Counted from the first letter of the stretch, positions 45,364-54,115 are shown. The stretch: DNA of 64,000 bases from Acidimicrobiaceae bacterium (GCA_002722565.1 PBMG01000020.1:1-64000), one strand, 5' to 3'. The notes: a model not told the origin generated them from the sequence alone. Made by a program: numbers and translations.

Positions 45364-45657
45364 GTGAATAAAGTGACCGGCGTGGATCATCAGCTCTCAG
45401 AGAAGCAAATACAAACAATCTCCGATTTCGTAGATACCTCCAGTTTCGGTGTACGTCGACGCCTTCCTGAAGATCAAATCCAGCGCATTTCCCAATATCT
45501 CAACATCAGCCAAGACGAGGTCCGCTCATTGTTAGCTGGCAGCAACGGTGTCGAGCAAGACTGGGCCAGCCATGAAGCTGACCTCAGAGAAATCGAAACG
45601 AGAATTGGGGCAATCACCGACCGCCTTGACCTTCTTTCTAAAGCTTTCCCGGAATAG
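45364..45657 (+). CDS. Hypothetical small protein
   Basis: 97 residues from GTG 45364, or from GTG 45373 or 45382. The reading frame continues upstream through the tRNA-Leu gene on the opposite strand, which cannot be coding, so a downstream start is chosen. The sequence is helical: QLSEKQIQTISDFVD, QIQRISQYLNISQDEVRSLL, and a C-terminal coiled-coil-like DLREIETRIGAITDRLDLLSKAF. No family was recognised. Position next to the growth cluster gives no clear role. Confidence 0.5.
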   Translation: MNKVTGVDHQLSEKQIQTISDFVDTSSFGVRRRLPEDQIQRISQYLNISQDEVRSLLAGSNGVEQDWASHEADLREIETRIGAITDRLDLLSKAFPE

Positions 45658-45786
45658 ATTTCGTCAGCCTCGTCTCATCCCAGCCAACTCATAGCTCACA
45701 GACGATTAGGCTGGTCAACCCATTTCTTCCACCGCGCTAACTTTCACGTTAAGGCAGGGCGACCACTCCACCAAGACACGCGGTCG

Positions 45787-45792
45787 TACACT
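45787..45792 (+). promoter_or_regulatory. -10 box upstream of fhaA
   Basis: TACACT lies 9 nt before ATG 45802. It would give an mRNA with almost no leader at the head of the growth cluster. Confidence 0.4.
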
Positions 45793-45801
45793 CGTACCAC
45801 A

Positions 45802-46443
45802 ATGGATTTTCCAGGTGCGTCCAACAAAATAGTCGCTGCTTCTTCGCGCATTTTTCGCACTGCGGTTAGCCCAATGACAGTTGCGCGAAAAATCAACCGT
45901 CTTCTCCAAAAGGAACAAACAAACGACACCCACGGCCATCCAATCGTCCCTAATCATTTAATTGTTGCTTTCTCGCCAAAAGACCGACAGCGGTATGGCG
46001 GCGCCGAAGAAACTTTACGGCGTCAACTTGTCGAGGTTGCTCATAACTATGCCCGAACAAAAGGCTACGGATTCACCGGCCCCCTATCCATCGACTTTGC
46101 TACCAACCCGAGCTTCCGCAATGGACGGTGCGACATTTCCGGCGAATTCCGTGACGCTCCAATCGGTGATGAAGCTGTTCTAGTTACGTCCGACGGACTA
46201 AGAATTTCTATTACAACACCCCAACTTCTTGGACGAAACGACGACTGCGGCGTCGTACTAGCGGGTTCAAACGTAAGTCGTCATCACGCCGAAATTCGAG
46301 CAGACCAACATGGACTCTTTATCGTCGACCTTGGTTCGACGAACGGCACGATGGTCAACGGTATCGCTATCGACAACCACCGACTATTGCACGCTGACAT
46401 CGTGACTATTGGGGATCACGAGTTGCGAGTTGAGGTTATTTAA
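45802..46443 (+). CDS. fhaA: FhaA: DUF3662 plus FHA domain protein
   Basis: 213 residues. The N-terminal DUF3662 region (IFRTAVSPMTVARKINRLLQKEQ, then VPNHLIVAFSPKD) leads into an FHA domain at about 125-213 (LLGRNDDCGVVLAGSNVSRHHAEI, DLGSTNGTMVNG). The phosphothreonine-binding residues Arg, Ser and Asn of the GR/S/STNG pattern are present. In mycobacteria the partner binds phosphorylated MviN and PknB targets to control peptidoglycan synthesis. It lacks the long linker of mycobacterial FhaA. First gene of the six-gene unit. Confidence 0.9.
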   Translation: MDFPGASNKIVAASSRIFRTAVSPMTVARKINRLLQKEQTNDTHGHPIVPNHLIVAFSPKDRQRYGGAEETLRRQLVEVAHNYARTKGYGFTGPLSIDFATNPSFRNGRCDISGEFRDAPIGDEAVLVTSDGLRISITTPQLLGRNDDCGVVLAGSNVSRHHAEIRADQHGLFIVDLGSTNGTMVNGIAIDNHRLLHADIVTIGDHELRVEVI

Positions 46444-46884
46444 ATGTCACCTCAACTTGTACGACTACTAACAATTCTTCTGCTTGTTCTCATACATCTG
46501 TTTCTGTTCAGAGTCATTCGAGCTATTTGGGTGGGCATAAAACCAGCACGAGAAGCTCGGACCCGCGGAAACCGTTTCATTAGGAACAACCGACAAGCAA
46601 GCGTTCTCATAGTCAGAACTCCTGAAACGTTAAGTGGACAACGGCACGAACTAAATCTCGAGATAACTATCGGGCGAGCAGCGACCTGCGATGTAACCAT
46701 TGATGACACCTACGCCAGCCAAATCCATGCCCGAATTTTTCGACGAGAAGGTAACCACGTCTTAGAGGATTTAGGTTCGACCAACGGCACATATCTAAAC
46801 CGTCAGAAAGTTTCTTCAGCAACCACCCTACGCACAGGCGATCATCTACAAGTTGGCTCAACAGTCTTCGAGGTGATGTCATGA
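46444..46884 (+). CDS. fhaB: FhaB: membrane-anchored FHA domain protein
   Basis: 146 residues with one N-terminal membrane helix (about 5-25) and a C-terminal FHA domain: ITIGRAATCDVTIDDTYASQIHARI and DLGSTNGTYLN. The gene starts immediately after fhaA without a gap and overlaps pstP by 4 nt. FhaB-type proteins link phosphothreonine signalling to division. Confidence 0.9.
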   Translation: MSPQLVRLLTILLLVLIHLFLFRVIRAIWVGIKPAREARTRGNRFIRNNRQASVLIVRTPETLSGQRHELNLEITIGRAATCDVTIDDTYASQIHARIFRREGNHVLEDLGSTNGTYLNRQKVSSATTLRTGDHLQVGSTVFEVMS

Positions 46885-48110
46885 ATTCGTCACCGATGCG
46901 AAGATTGCGTCTGACATGGGGAGGCGCGACAGATCAAGGCAGAATTCGTGCAAATAACCAAGACGCTATGTACGCCGATCCGGGATTATTCGTTGTAGCT
47001 GATGGGATGGGTGGTCATCAAGGCGGAGAGGTCGCCGCGAATCTCGCAGTTCGTACCATCGCGAACGCCGAGCGTTCAGATCGAGAACAACTTCGCGAGG
47101 CAATAACCGAGGCGAATCGTGTAGTCCATCAAACTGCTCTTGAGGAACCAGAACTTCACGGTATGGGCACAACACTGACCACATTGGCAGTGAGCCAAGA
47201 GGTCGACAGCCATCAATTCGTCATACTCAATGTCGGTGATTCAAGGGTCTATCGGCATCGAGATGGTGAGCTTGAACAACTTACTGAAGACCACAGTTAT
47301 GTCGCAGAACTCGTGCGTCGCGGTGAACTTGACGACCAAGCCGCTGAGGTTCACCCGTACCGAAACATGTTGACTCGCGCCATCGGAGTTCATGCCGAAG
47401 TCGAAATAGACGAGTGGCTACTCGAACCAGTCGCCGGGGACCGCTTCATGCTCTGCAGTGATGGTCTTACCAACGAGGTCGCAGACCTCGAAATAGCGGA
47501 ACAACTGGGATTAGGTCAGGACCCGGGCACTACCGCTAAAGCGCTAGTTGGTTTAGCCAACAAACGCGGAGGAAGGGATAACTCAACAGTCCTGATAGTT
47601 GATGTTCAGGTAGAGCTGATCGATTCCGATGAAACAAATCAGTCACCGGAAACTGAAGAGTTTCAAGATCCAATTAGCTCTCCCCCTCATGAAGCCAACA
47701 TCTCACTAGGCGGCTTAGAGGATCTTTCGGATCGATCAGAGCAGACATCGAACATGAAAGAGCGAAGTTGGCTATATGACCGTGTCCACATCAAGCTAGG
47801 CGCTGTCATTATTTCTTTAGTGCTCTTACTTACAAGCGCAGCAATGGTCACAACTATCGGTTGGTATGCCCGCTCGAGCTATCACGTAGGCATTGTCGCG
47901 AATCATGTTGTCATTCAGAAGGGGGTTATAGGTGGTCTTCTTTGGTTTGAACCGACACTTGAACAGTGGACAGATATTCAAACTACCCATCTAACAGAAG
48001 AGGACCGACAGCGGTTAGTGGATGGCGAGCAGATGACTGATCTCGACAACGCAAAAACTTTTGTGGCAAACCTCAGAACCCGGCTTGTCAAAGGTGTGGA
48101 CGGTAGCTGA
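46881..48110 (+). CDS. pstP: PP2C-type Ser/Thr protein phosphatase PstP
   Basis: 409 residues. A PP2C catalytic domain (about 1-240) has the manganese and phosphate motifs: NQDAMYADPGLFVVADGMGGHQGGE, ILNVGDSRVYRHRDG, FMLCSDGLTNEV and GGRDNSTVLIVDV. An acidic linker follows, then a membrane helix at about 310-333 and a short extracytoplasmic tail. It reverses PknB phosphorylation. Coding overlaps fhaB by 4 nt. Confidence 0.93.
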   Translation: MNSSPMRRLRLTWGGATDQGRIRANNQDAMYADPGLFVVADGMGGHQGGEVAANLAVRTIANAERSDREQLREAITEANRVVHQTALEEPELHGMGTTLTTLAVSQEVDSHQFVILNVGDSRVYRHRDGELEQLTEDHSYVAELVRRGELDDQAAEVHPYRNMLTRAIGVHAEVEIDEWLLEPVAGDRFMLCSDGLTNEVADLEIAEQLGLGQDPGTTAKALVGLANKRGGRDNSTVLIVDVQVELIDSDETNQSPETEEFQDPISSPPHEANISLGGLEDLSDRSEQTSNMKERSWLYDRVHIKLGAVIISLVLLLTSAAMVTTIGWYARSSYHVGIVANHVVIQKGVIGGLLWFEPTLEQWTDIQTTHLTEEDRQRLVDGEQMTDLDNAKTFVANLRTRLVKGVDGS

Positions 48111-48111
48111 A

Positions 48112-49431
48112 GTGAATCATCAGCGGATCGTTGAACTCACTCTTCTATTACTTGCAGCTTTCATCACATTGACAACAGTCGCCGTTGCAGCTGTCGCCGA
48201 AACTACAGACATCGATTGGGTGGCTATCCCCTACTTGGCTGTCTTACTCCTGTTATGGACGGTCAGTCATCTATCTCTAAGAAAATGGGCCCCAACAGCT
48301 AACGGTTTACTCTTCCCAATCTCGGCATTATTGCAGGGCATCGGGGTCGCGTTCGTCCTCAGAATTAATCCAGAACTCCTAACGGGTCACTTAATCTGGA
48401 GTGCCTTCGCGACCTGCGGCTTTATCACAGTAATAGCTGGCATAAGCGACTTAAATCGCCTACAGAAGTTTCAAAAGTCACTTGGGTTAGCCGGTTTAGT
48501 ACTCATTTCGATTCCCGTGGTAATGAAACTCATTGACGGGGGAATCGGTTCATACAGATCACTTCGAATCGGGTCCGTGGCCACTCATCCAGGTCAACTA
48601 GGCACCCTATGTTTAATCATTTTTTTTGCAGGTTGGCTCGCCACTTACCGTTCACGCAACACTGCAGAACATTTGGGTCAAACCGAGCCACTAGAAGGCG
48701 ACCCGTCTCGTTTCATCTCGCTGATCGGCGCTTGGTTACTTACTTCAATCACCGTCATCTTTCAAAGCGACGTAAGTTCAGCATTCGTTCTCGTCGCCAT
48801 ATTCCTTTCAATGTGGTGGGTCGCTGTTGGCCGACCACTCGATTTAGCAATCTTTTTGGCAGCCACTATTGGATCAGTGCTTCTAGCTCTGACTAGCGTG
48901 CCCGAGCTACAAGACCGTTTCGCTGCCTGGACAGACCCCTGGTCCAATCCACAATTCGGCGAAGTTATTAACCGCTCCACATTTGCTCTCGCCGGAGGTG
49001 GTCTGACCGGAACAGGTCCAGGAGAAGGTTCTGCTGATTGGGTTGTCGGGGCAACCGATCAATTTGCGTTCATTCCTATTGCCGAAGAACTCGGCTTCAT
49101 AGGTGCCTCGGCCATTTTATCGAGCTTCTTACTGCTTACAGGTGTCGCATTGCGCTTATCGACTATCGCTCGACGAGAATTCGAAGGCCTATCAGCTATC
49201 GGAATCGCAATCTTTTTCGCCAGCCAAGCATGGGCACCTATCGCTGTAGCGCTTCGGCTTCTTCCCCCCAACGACATCTCTTTACCCTTCATTTCCTCTA
49301 ATGGCTCAGCGCTATTTACTTGCAGTGTTGCCTTAGCTCTCCTACTAAAGATTTCCGAAACCGTTTCACCCAAAGCAGACCCGACTGAAATTCTTCCTCG
49401 CGTGACATCTGAGTCTGAGGGCACACCGTGA
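48112..49431 (+). CDS. rodA: SEDS family peptidoglycan glycosyltransferase (RodA/FtsW)
   Basis: 439 residues with about ten to twelve membrane helices. SEDS motifs include RIGSVATHPGQLGTLCLIIFF, GGGLTGTGPGEGSADW and ATDQFAFIPIAEELGFIGA, which carries the conserved Asp of the active site (TD before the F/E segment). It polymerises lipid II glycan strands. GTG 48112 is favoured over the longer reading at 48061 because it is one base past the pstP stop. It is followed by the PbpA-like protein, with which SEDS enzymes pair. Confidence 0.9.
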   Translation: MNHQRIVELTLLLLAAFITLTTVAVAAVAETTDIDWVAIPYLAVLLLLWTVSHLSLRKWAPTANGLLFPISALLQGIGVAFVLRINPELLTGHLIWSAFATCGFITVIAGISDLNRLQKFQKSLGLAGLVLISIPVVMKLIDGGIGSYRSLRIGSVATHPGQLGTLCLIIFFAGWLATYRSRNTAEHLGQTEPLEGDPSRFISLIGAWLLTSITVIFQSDVSSAFVLVAIFLSMWWVAVGRPLDLAIFLAATIGSVLLALTSVPELQDRFAAWTDPWSNPQFGEVINRSTFALAGGGLTGTGPGEGSADWVVGATDQFAFIPIAEELGFIGASAILSSFLLLTGVALRLSTIARREFEGLSAIGIAIFFASQAWAPIAVALRLLPPNDISLPFISSNGSALFTCSVALALLLKISETVSPKADPTEILPRVTSESEGTP

Positions 49432-50873
49432 GTCGCCGTTTAGTTCACGTAGGAATAGCTTTTCTCGTCATATACGGCCTCTTGTTTTTTCGGTTAGAGA
49501 TGGTTCAGGTCGTCAATGCAAAAAATTTGAGAAACCATCCTCAAAACACGCGTGAGATCATGTTGGACTTTGATGCTCCGAGAGGTTTAATTCAAACTGC
49601 TGACGGGGAGATCGTCGCCCAAACCGTGGCTATAAGCGGCCCACGTAATCGTTTACGCCAATACCCTTACGGCTCGCTGTACTCGCAGGTGGTTGGGTTT
49701 ATTTCAGCTGAACACGGAGGTAGCGGGATAGAGAGAAGTCATAACGGCTTCTTGGCTGGAAGCGACTTATCCGTCCGTATACAAGACAGTCGCGATTTGT
49801 TTGTTGATCAAGCACGCACAGGGCAAGTCGAGTTATCACTCAGGCACGACGTCCAATTGGTTACCCGAGCCGCTATGGCCGGCCACCGCGGAACGGTGGT
49901 GGTGGTCGAACCCAACAGTGGCTCTGTTTGGGGGATGTGGAGCAACCCAAATTTTGACCCCAACCATCTGTCGTCTCATGATCTGAGTGCGGCAGCAATT
50001 GACTTCAACGCGTTGAACACTGATGTTGCTCAGCCGTTAACAAATCGAGCTGAGTACCAAAGCGTCGAGATCGGTTCGCTATTCACCATTGTTACCGCCG
50101 CTGCGGCCATCGAAAATAACCTCAGTGACTTCAATGTTCCAGCGACTTCGTCATTTCCGGCCAGGTCGAACTTCCCCATTATTACTAACTCGGACGAAAA
50201 TGAATGCGGTGGAACTATTAAATCTCTCATGATTAGTAGCTGTCGATCGGGGTGGGCAACTATTGGTGCAGAAATTGGTCATGGACCACTAGAAGCTGTA
50301 ACCAAACGTTTTGGCCTACTTGGTGATGACCCAGTCCGATCCGAAAATGCTCTACCGGGGACAGTTAGAGCAACAGGCTTGGTTTCGTCTGTTCCCCACG
50401 CGGCCGTTGGAACCTCAATGAAGCTAACACCGCTTCAAGTTGCGAATCTTTTTGCCACTATCAGCAATGGCGGAAGCCAAATGCAACCTCGATTGGTGAA
50501 TCGAGTCCGGGCTCATGATGGTTCCGTTATTCACAATTTTGGGCCACGAGTAGTAAACCAGTCTGTTTCGAAAGAAACTGCCGCGGAGCTACTCGGGTTG
50601 CTGTCTGAAAACGTTAAAAACGGTAACGCTGCAGGCCTGGAATTAAGTGACGTTTCGATGGGGGGCTTGCTGGCTTCATCATTTTCGGAAAGTAATCATC
50701 TCTGGATGGTTGCATTAGCGCCGGTGACACGTCCAGAGGTCATTGTTGCGGTACTTCTGGAGGGTGATGACTTTGACGATCGGCAGGCAGCCGAAGCCAG
50801 CATTACAGGAATTTCCAGGAGAATCACTGAGGCTGTTCTGCGCCTCCCAAGCCCTACCCTAGGGGGGTCCTAG
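49428..50873 (+). CDS. pbpA: PbpA-type class B penicillin-binding protein homologue, catalytic motifs lost
   Basis: 481 residues, the usual length of PbpA, with one N-terminal membrane helix, a dimerisation/pedestal region and a transpeptidase fold. The surrounding fold is conserved (AVGTSMKLTPLQVANLFATISNGG, VARGxx-like SLYSQVVGFIS). All three catalytic motifs are gone: SxxK reads SLFT (Ser217, Thr220), SxN reads SCR (Ser271, Cys272, Arg273), and the KTG strand reads MGGLLAS (411-417). The frame is intact, so this is not decay. It should not crosslink peptides or bind penicillin; activation of the SEDS enzyme is the likely role (inference). Confidence 0.88.
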   Translation: MSRRLVHVGIAFLVIYGLLFFRLEMVQVVNAKNLRNHPQNTREIMLDFDAPRGLIQTADGEIVAQTVAISGPRNRLRQYPYGSLYSQVVGFISAEHGGSGIERSHNGFLAGSDLSVRIQDSRDLFVDQARTGQVELSLRHDVQLVTRAAMAGHRGTVVVVEPNSGSVWGMWSNPNFDPNHLSSHDLSAAAIDFNALNTDVAQPLTNRAEYQSVEIGSLFTIVTAAAAIENNLSDFNVPATSSFPARSNFPIITNSDENECGGTIKSLMISSCRSGWATIGAEIGHGPLEAVTKRFGLLGDDPVRSENALPGTVRATGLVSSVPHAAVGTSMKLTPLQVANLFATISNGGSQMQPRLVNRVRAHDGSVIHNFGPRVVNQSVSKETAAELLGLLSENVKNGNAAGLELSDVSMGGLLASSFSESNHLWMVALAPVTRPEVIVAVLLEGDDFDDRQAAEASITGISRRITEAVLRLPSPTLGGS

Positions 50874-52927
50874 TGGCACCCCCAGAAACACCTATGTCTG
50901 ACAACGACCGACCAATTTTTAGTGGACGATACGAGTTATACCGTCGTATTGCGCGCGGCGGCATGGCAGAAGTCTTTTTAGGAAGAGACAAGCTTTTGGA
51001 CAGACCTGTAGCGGTCAAGGTTTTGTTCCCTGAGTACGCGACGGATCCTTCTTTCGTTGAGCGTTTTCGTCGAGAAGCACAAGCTGCGGCCAATCTAAAT
51101 CAACCCAACGTTGTGGGTGTTTACGACTGGGGCCAAGAAGCAGGGACCTACTACATCGTCATGGAGTATGTCGAAGGTCGAAGCTTGGCCGAGATAATTA
51201 GAGCAGAGGGTCCTCTCCACCCAGACCGCGCTGCTGACATAGCCATCGACATAGCAGCAGCATTAGCGTTCGCTCACCGCAACGGGGTTGTTCATCGTGA
51301 TGTAAAACCAGGCAACGTTCTGGTTACTACGGGCGGCCAGGTGAAAGTAACTGACTTTGGTATAGCTCGAGCATTGACAGGGAACACGTCGGACAATCTG
51401 ACTCAAACGGGATCGGTGATGGGCACAGCTACCTACCTGTCGCCTGAGCAAGCACAAGGCCAGCCGGCTGATCCTAGAAGCGATGTCTATTCGCTCTCGG
51501 TAGTTCTCTACGAGATGCTTACAGCTGGGCCACCTTTTACCGGCGACACTCCAGTGTCCATTGCCTACAAACATGTGCAAGAAGCACCCAATCCCCCTTC
51601 TCAGTTCAATGCTGATGTCCCTCCGACGCTTGAAGCGATATGTCTTATGGGATTGACGAAAGACCCTGAGGACCGTTACGCGTCCGCGGATGATTTGCGG
51701 GGCGATCTCCGCCGCTTCCGAACCGGTCAACAAGTTCTCGCTACTCATAGCGGGGGCAAAATCTCGGCGACAACAGTGCAAACCCGTGTTACTCCGTCGC
51801 CTGGGACGCGTCCTGTGCCACAGACACCAGCTCAAGGATCAGAATCCCCTGATCCAAAGCTGGCGCCGAGAGATGGCTCTCCAGTTAAATCAGCTTCAGA
51901 CAAAACTCGTGTCTGGGCAACTTTATTAGTTGTCTTACTGATCGTGGTAGCAGGGCTGGTGTACTTACTCGTTAATGGCTTCGATCCGAGCAGTGGGAAC
52001 AATGATTCTGAACAAGCCAGCCAAATAGATAGCCGGCTCCGAGTACCGTCGGTCATTGGTCTCAACTGGCAAGAAGCAGAAGGTCAGTTACGAGAACGAG
52101 GATTCGAACAAATCACTATCGAATTCCAAGAACGCCTGGACATCGACGCCAACCAAATCTTTCAGCAGGACCCGCGTGCCGGCTTATTACTCGCTGAACC
52201 AAACGATCCTGATAATCCAATACGCCTCTTCGCTTCCAAGGGACTAACTGTTGTAAGGATCCCATCCGTTCAACGCTTAGATTTCCTTGAAGCTGAAGAA
52301 ATCCTCTTGGCCGCTGGTTTCACGGTTGAGCGAATTGAACAGCAAAGTGATGATTACGCTCGGAACGTGGTAATCGACCAAAGTGTTCCGAGCACTGAGG
52401 AGCGGCCCCAGGGAACTGTTATTACCTTGACAGTGTCCATAGGTCGAGGTGAGGTGGATGTCCCATCGGTTGAAGGCCAATCTCTTTCCGATGCCCGGGT
52501 CACACTCGCTCGAGAGGGATTACTTGAAGAAGTAGTCATGGAAAATTCGCTCGAATTTCCCATCAACACAGTGATCCGTTCTGAGCCAGGTTTTGGTGGT
52601 GTAGCCGAGCGCGGAAGCGTGGTGCGGTTAGTTGTCTCGCTAGGTCCTGCCACGGGTCAGGTGCCATCACTAGAGATCATTGGCACCACCGACGCCGTTC
52701 AAGTTGAGATTGCTCTCAAAAACTTGGGTTATGAAGTCAAACGAGTTGAGCGCACCTTAGGGGTCGGAGATCCGCTGATTGGACAAGTAATGGGTATGGA
52801 TCCGTCCCCGGGAACGGATCTGTTATTGGGTTCAGAAGTAATACTCATTGTCGGTATCGGCCAAAGCGGCGCGGAATCTAACCCCAGCCCTGGGAGCAGT
52901 TTCGTAACTGTGGAGCCCAGCAACTAG
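50873..52927 (+). CDS. pknB: Serine/threonine protein kinase PknB with PASTA repeats
   Basis: 684 residues. Kinase domain at about 19-285: Lys49 in VAVKVL, HRD at 141-143, DFG at 161-163 and YLSPEQAQG. A membrane helix at about 347-368 leads to four extracytoplasmic PASTA repeats (about 390-670), which in family members sense muropeptides or lipid II. All catalytic residues are present. GTG 50873 overlaps the stop of the PbpA-like gene by one base; ATG 50894 is an alternative. The paralogue pknA, usually next door, is absent. Confidence 0.94.
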   Translation: MAPPETPMSDNDRPIFSGRYELYRRIARGGMAEVFLGRDKLLDRPVAVKVLFPEYATDPSFVERFRREAQAAANLNQPNVVGVYDWGQEAGTYYIVMEYVEGRSLAEIIRAEGPLHPDRAADIAIDIAAALAFAHRNGVVHRDVKPGNVLVTTGGQVKVTDFGIARALTGNTSDNLTQTGSVMGTATYLSPEQAQGQPADPRSDVYSLSVVLYEMLTAGPPFTGDTPVSIAYKHVQEAPNPPSQFNADVPPTLEAICLMGLTKDPEDRYASADDLRGDLRRFRTGQQVLATHSGGKISATTVQTRVTPSPGTRPVPQTPAQGSESPDPKLAPRDGSPVKSASDKTRVWATLLVVLLIVVAGLVYLLVNGFDPSSGNNDSEQASQIDSRLRVPSVIGLNWQEAEGQLRERGFEQITIEFQERLDIDANQIFQQDPRAGLLLAEPNDPDNPIRLFASKGLTVVRIPSVQRLDFLEAEEILLAAGFTVERIEQQSDDYARNVVIDQSVPSTEERPQGTVITLTVSIGRGEVDVPSVEGQSLSDARVTLAREGLLEEVVMENSLEFPINTVIRSEPGFGGVAERGSVVRLVVSLGPATGQVPSLEIIGTTDAVQVEIALKNLGYEVKRVERTLGVGDPLIGQVMGMDPSPGTDLLLGSEVILIVGIGQSGAESNPSPGSSFVTVEPSN

Positions 52928-52998
52928 AACTTGCTCTTGGTGGCAACAATTACAACCAAATCATGTCGGTGATCAGTGGCCAGTAGCGTTTCTGCCTC

Positions 52999-53004
52999 TA
53001 TCCT
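52999..53004 (+). promoter_or_regulatory. -10 box of a probable leaderless promoter for crgA
   Basis: TATCCT lies 8 nt before ATG 53013, with no Shine-Dalgarno between. Confidence 0.45.
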
Positions 53005-53012
53005 CGTTGCTC

Positions 53013-53276
53013 ATGGCAAGGCCAAAGAAGACAAGTCGTTTAACTCCTAAAGGCACTCGTCCGGAAGGGGTCGTTCCTGAAGAAACACTTACGGGTGATC
53101 TTCCGCCAAGTCCTGCTTGGTTTGGGTGGCTGATTTTGGCGTTTTTGCTAGTTGGGGTCGCAGTCATCTTTTCGAACTACATGAGTTGGTTACCTGGGAG
53201 TCCTTCTAGTTCTTGGATTCTTGGAGGACTTGGCTTTGTCCTTATAGGTATTTTGACTGCTACCCGATGGCGTTAA
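53013..53276 (+). CDS. crgA: Cell division protein CrgA
   Basis: 87 residues: a basic N-terminal tail then two membrane helices (WFGWLILAFLLVGVAVIF and SSSWILGGLGFVLIGILTA) and the terminal TATRWR, typical of CrgA. CrgA recruits FtsI and other division proteins to the septum in actinobacteria. ATG 53013 is chosen; TATCCT at 52999-53004 lies 8 nt upstream, so the gene may be leaderless and have its own promoter. Confidence 0.9.
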   Translation: MARPKKTSRLTPKGTRPEGVVPEETLTGDLPPSPAWFGWLILAFLLVGVAVIFSNYMSWLPGSPSSSWILGGLGFVLIGILTATRWR

Positions 53277-53325
53277 CGCGTTAAGAATCTACGTTAAATT
53301 ACAGGTATGTGGTTTGTCCCCAGAC

Positions 53326-53345
53326 TGTGGACAACCTGTGGATGA
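53326..53345. promoter_or_regulatory. Two adjacent DnaA-box-like 9-mers
   Basis: TGTGGACAA (53326-53334) and TGTGGATGA (53337-53345) lie 2 bp apart. On the minus strand the first reads TTGTCCACA, the preferred actinobacterial DnaA box; the second reads TCATCCACA, one base off. The first forms part of an imperfect inverted repeat with TTGTCC just upstream. The crgA-pknB region normally lies near oriC. Confidence 0.45.
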
Positions 53346-53356
53346 TATCGGCTGTG

Positions 53357-53653
53357 TCAGTCATTATCATGGTCACGGATTAACTCCATCTCCTCCATAC
53401 AGCACTTAGGGCCTTCAGGAACAGTATTTGGTGATCGAGTCATCCGAACTTCTGTCCCACAGAGCGTACACATATAGGTCAGACGAACTTTTCTTAGTTC
53501 TCCAGGAGGCGGCGGCGCTGGCACAGGGCGCGAAAACCCGAGCATAAGTTTCAAGCCGATCCTGTACACAACATAGATAAACAGCAACGAACTCATGATT
53601 GGAACAACTAAATCCACACGAACTACAGTACCGCTCACCAAGAATGGTGCCAC
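53357..53653 (-). CDS. Hypothetical membrane protein with a zinc-ribbon-like tail
   Basis: 98 residues: one hydrophobic helix at about 15-35 (VPIMSSLLFIYVVYRIGL), then a soluble tail with CTLC and a KCCME pair (YMCTLCGTEVRMT to KCCMEEMEL), probably binding zinc. Similar small proteins are widespread in actinobacteria and have no assigned role. GTG 53653 is the longest start; MSSLLF further in is an alternative. It lies opposite crgA beyond an 80-nt gap that holds the DnaA-box pair. Confidence 0.7.
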   Translation of the reverse strand: MAPFLVSGTVVRVDLVVPIMSSLLFIYVVYRIGLKLMLGFSRPVPAPPPPGELRKVRLTYMCTLCGTEVRMTRSPNTVPEGPKCCMEEMELIRDHDND

Positions 53654-53829
53654 TACGTGTCGTTGGGTAGAACGGATCTACGGGTCTACAAATAAGATTA
53701 TTCATGTCGCTCAGAAAGGGTCGTGGTGACTGAGATTACGTCCCATCACATATACCGCCACAATGGTGGTCTTCTTTTCAAACCCAGCTCTTCACTAGCT
53801 GTATCCAGACTCGACTTACTGGGAACGTC

Positions 53830-54090
53830 ATGAGACCTTCAGGTACTGAACCTGGTGACTTCGTAGAATTTGACTACGACTTGGTTCAAGCTGAGAGACG
53901 ACAGCACATCCGTGATGTTTTGAACGAAGTTCGCCCAAAGTTAGAAAAAGAAACAGGCGTAAAGCTGAAAGTTACCAGCGATGGCAATGACCTCGTTCTC
54001 AGCGCGGACGGCGAAGTGCGATTTAGGGCAGCACTATCTTCAGATGGTCGACTAGTCATTACCGATCTCAAATCAACCAACCGTCTTTGA
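53830..54090 (+). CDS. Hypothetical small protein
   Basis: 86 residues, charged and soluble: a helical first half (YDLVQAERRQHIRDVLNEV) and a beta-rich second half (DLVLSADGEVRFRAAL, SDGRLVITDL). No family was recognised. Start ATG 53830. The frame is uninterrupted and lies between divergent and convergent genes, so I accept it as likely real. Confidence 0.55.
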   Translation: MRPSGTEPGDFVEFDYDLVQAERRQHIRDVLNEVRPKLEKETGVKLKVTSDGNDLVLSADGEVRFRAALSSDGRLVITDLKSTNRL

Positions 54091-54115
54091 GCTAGAACCT
54101 ACGAAATCCTATTAA

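Noticed and set aside
53281-53356. oriC itself
   Set aside because: Only two DnaA-like boxes, with no dnaA, dnaN or AT-rich unwinding region in the window.
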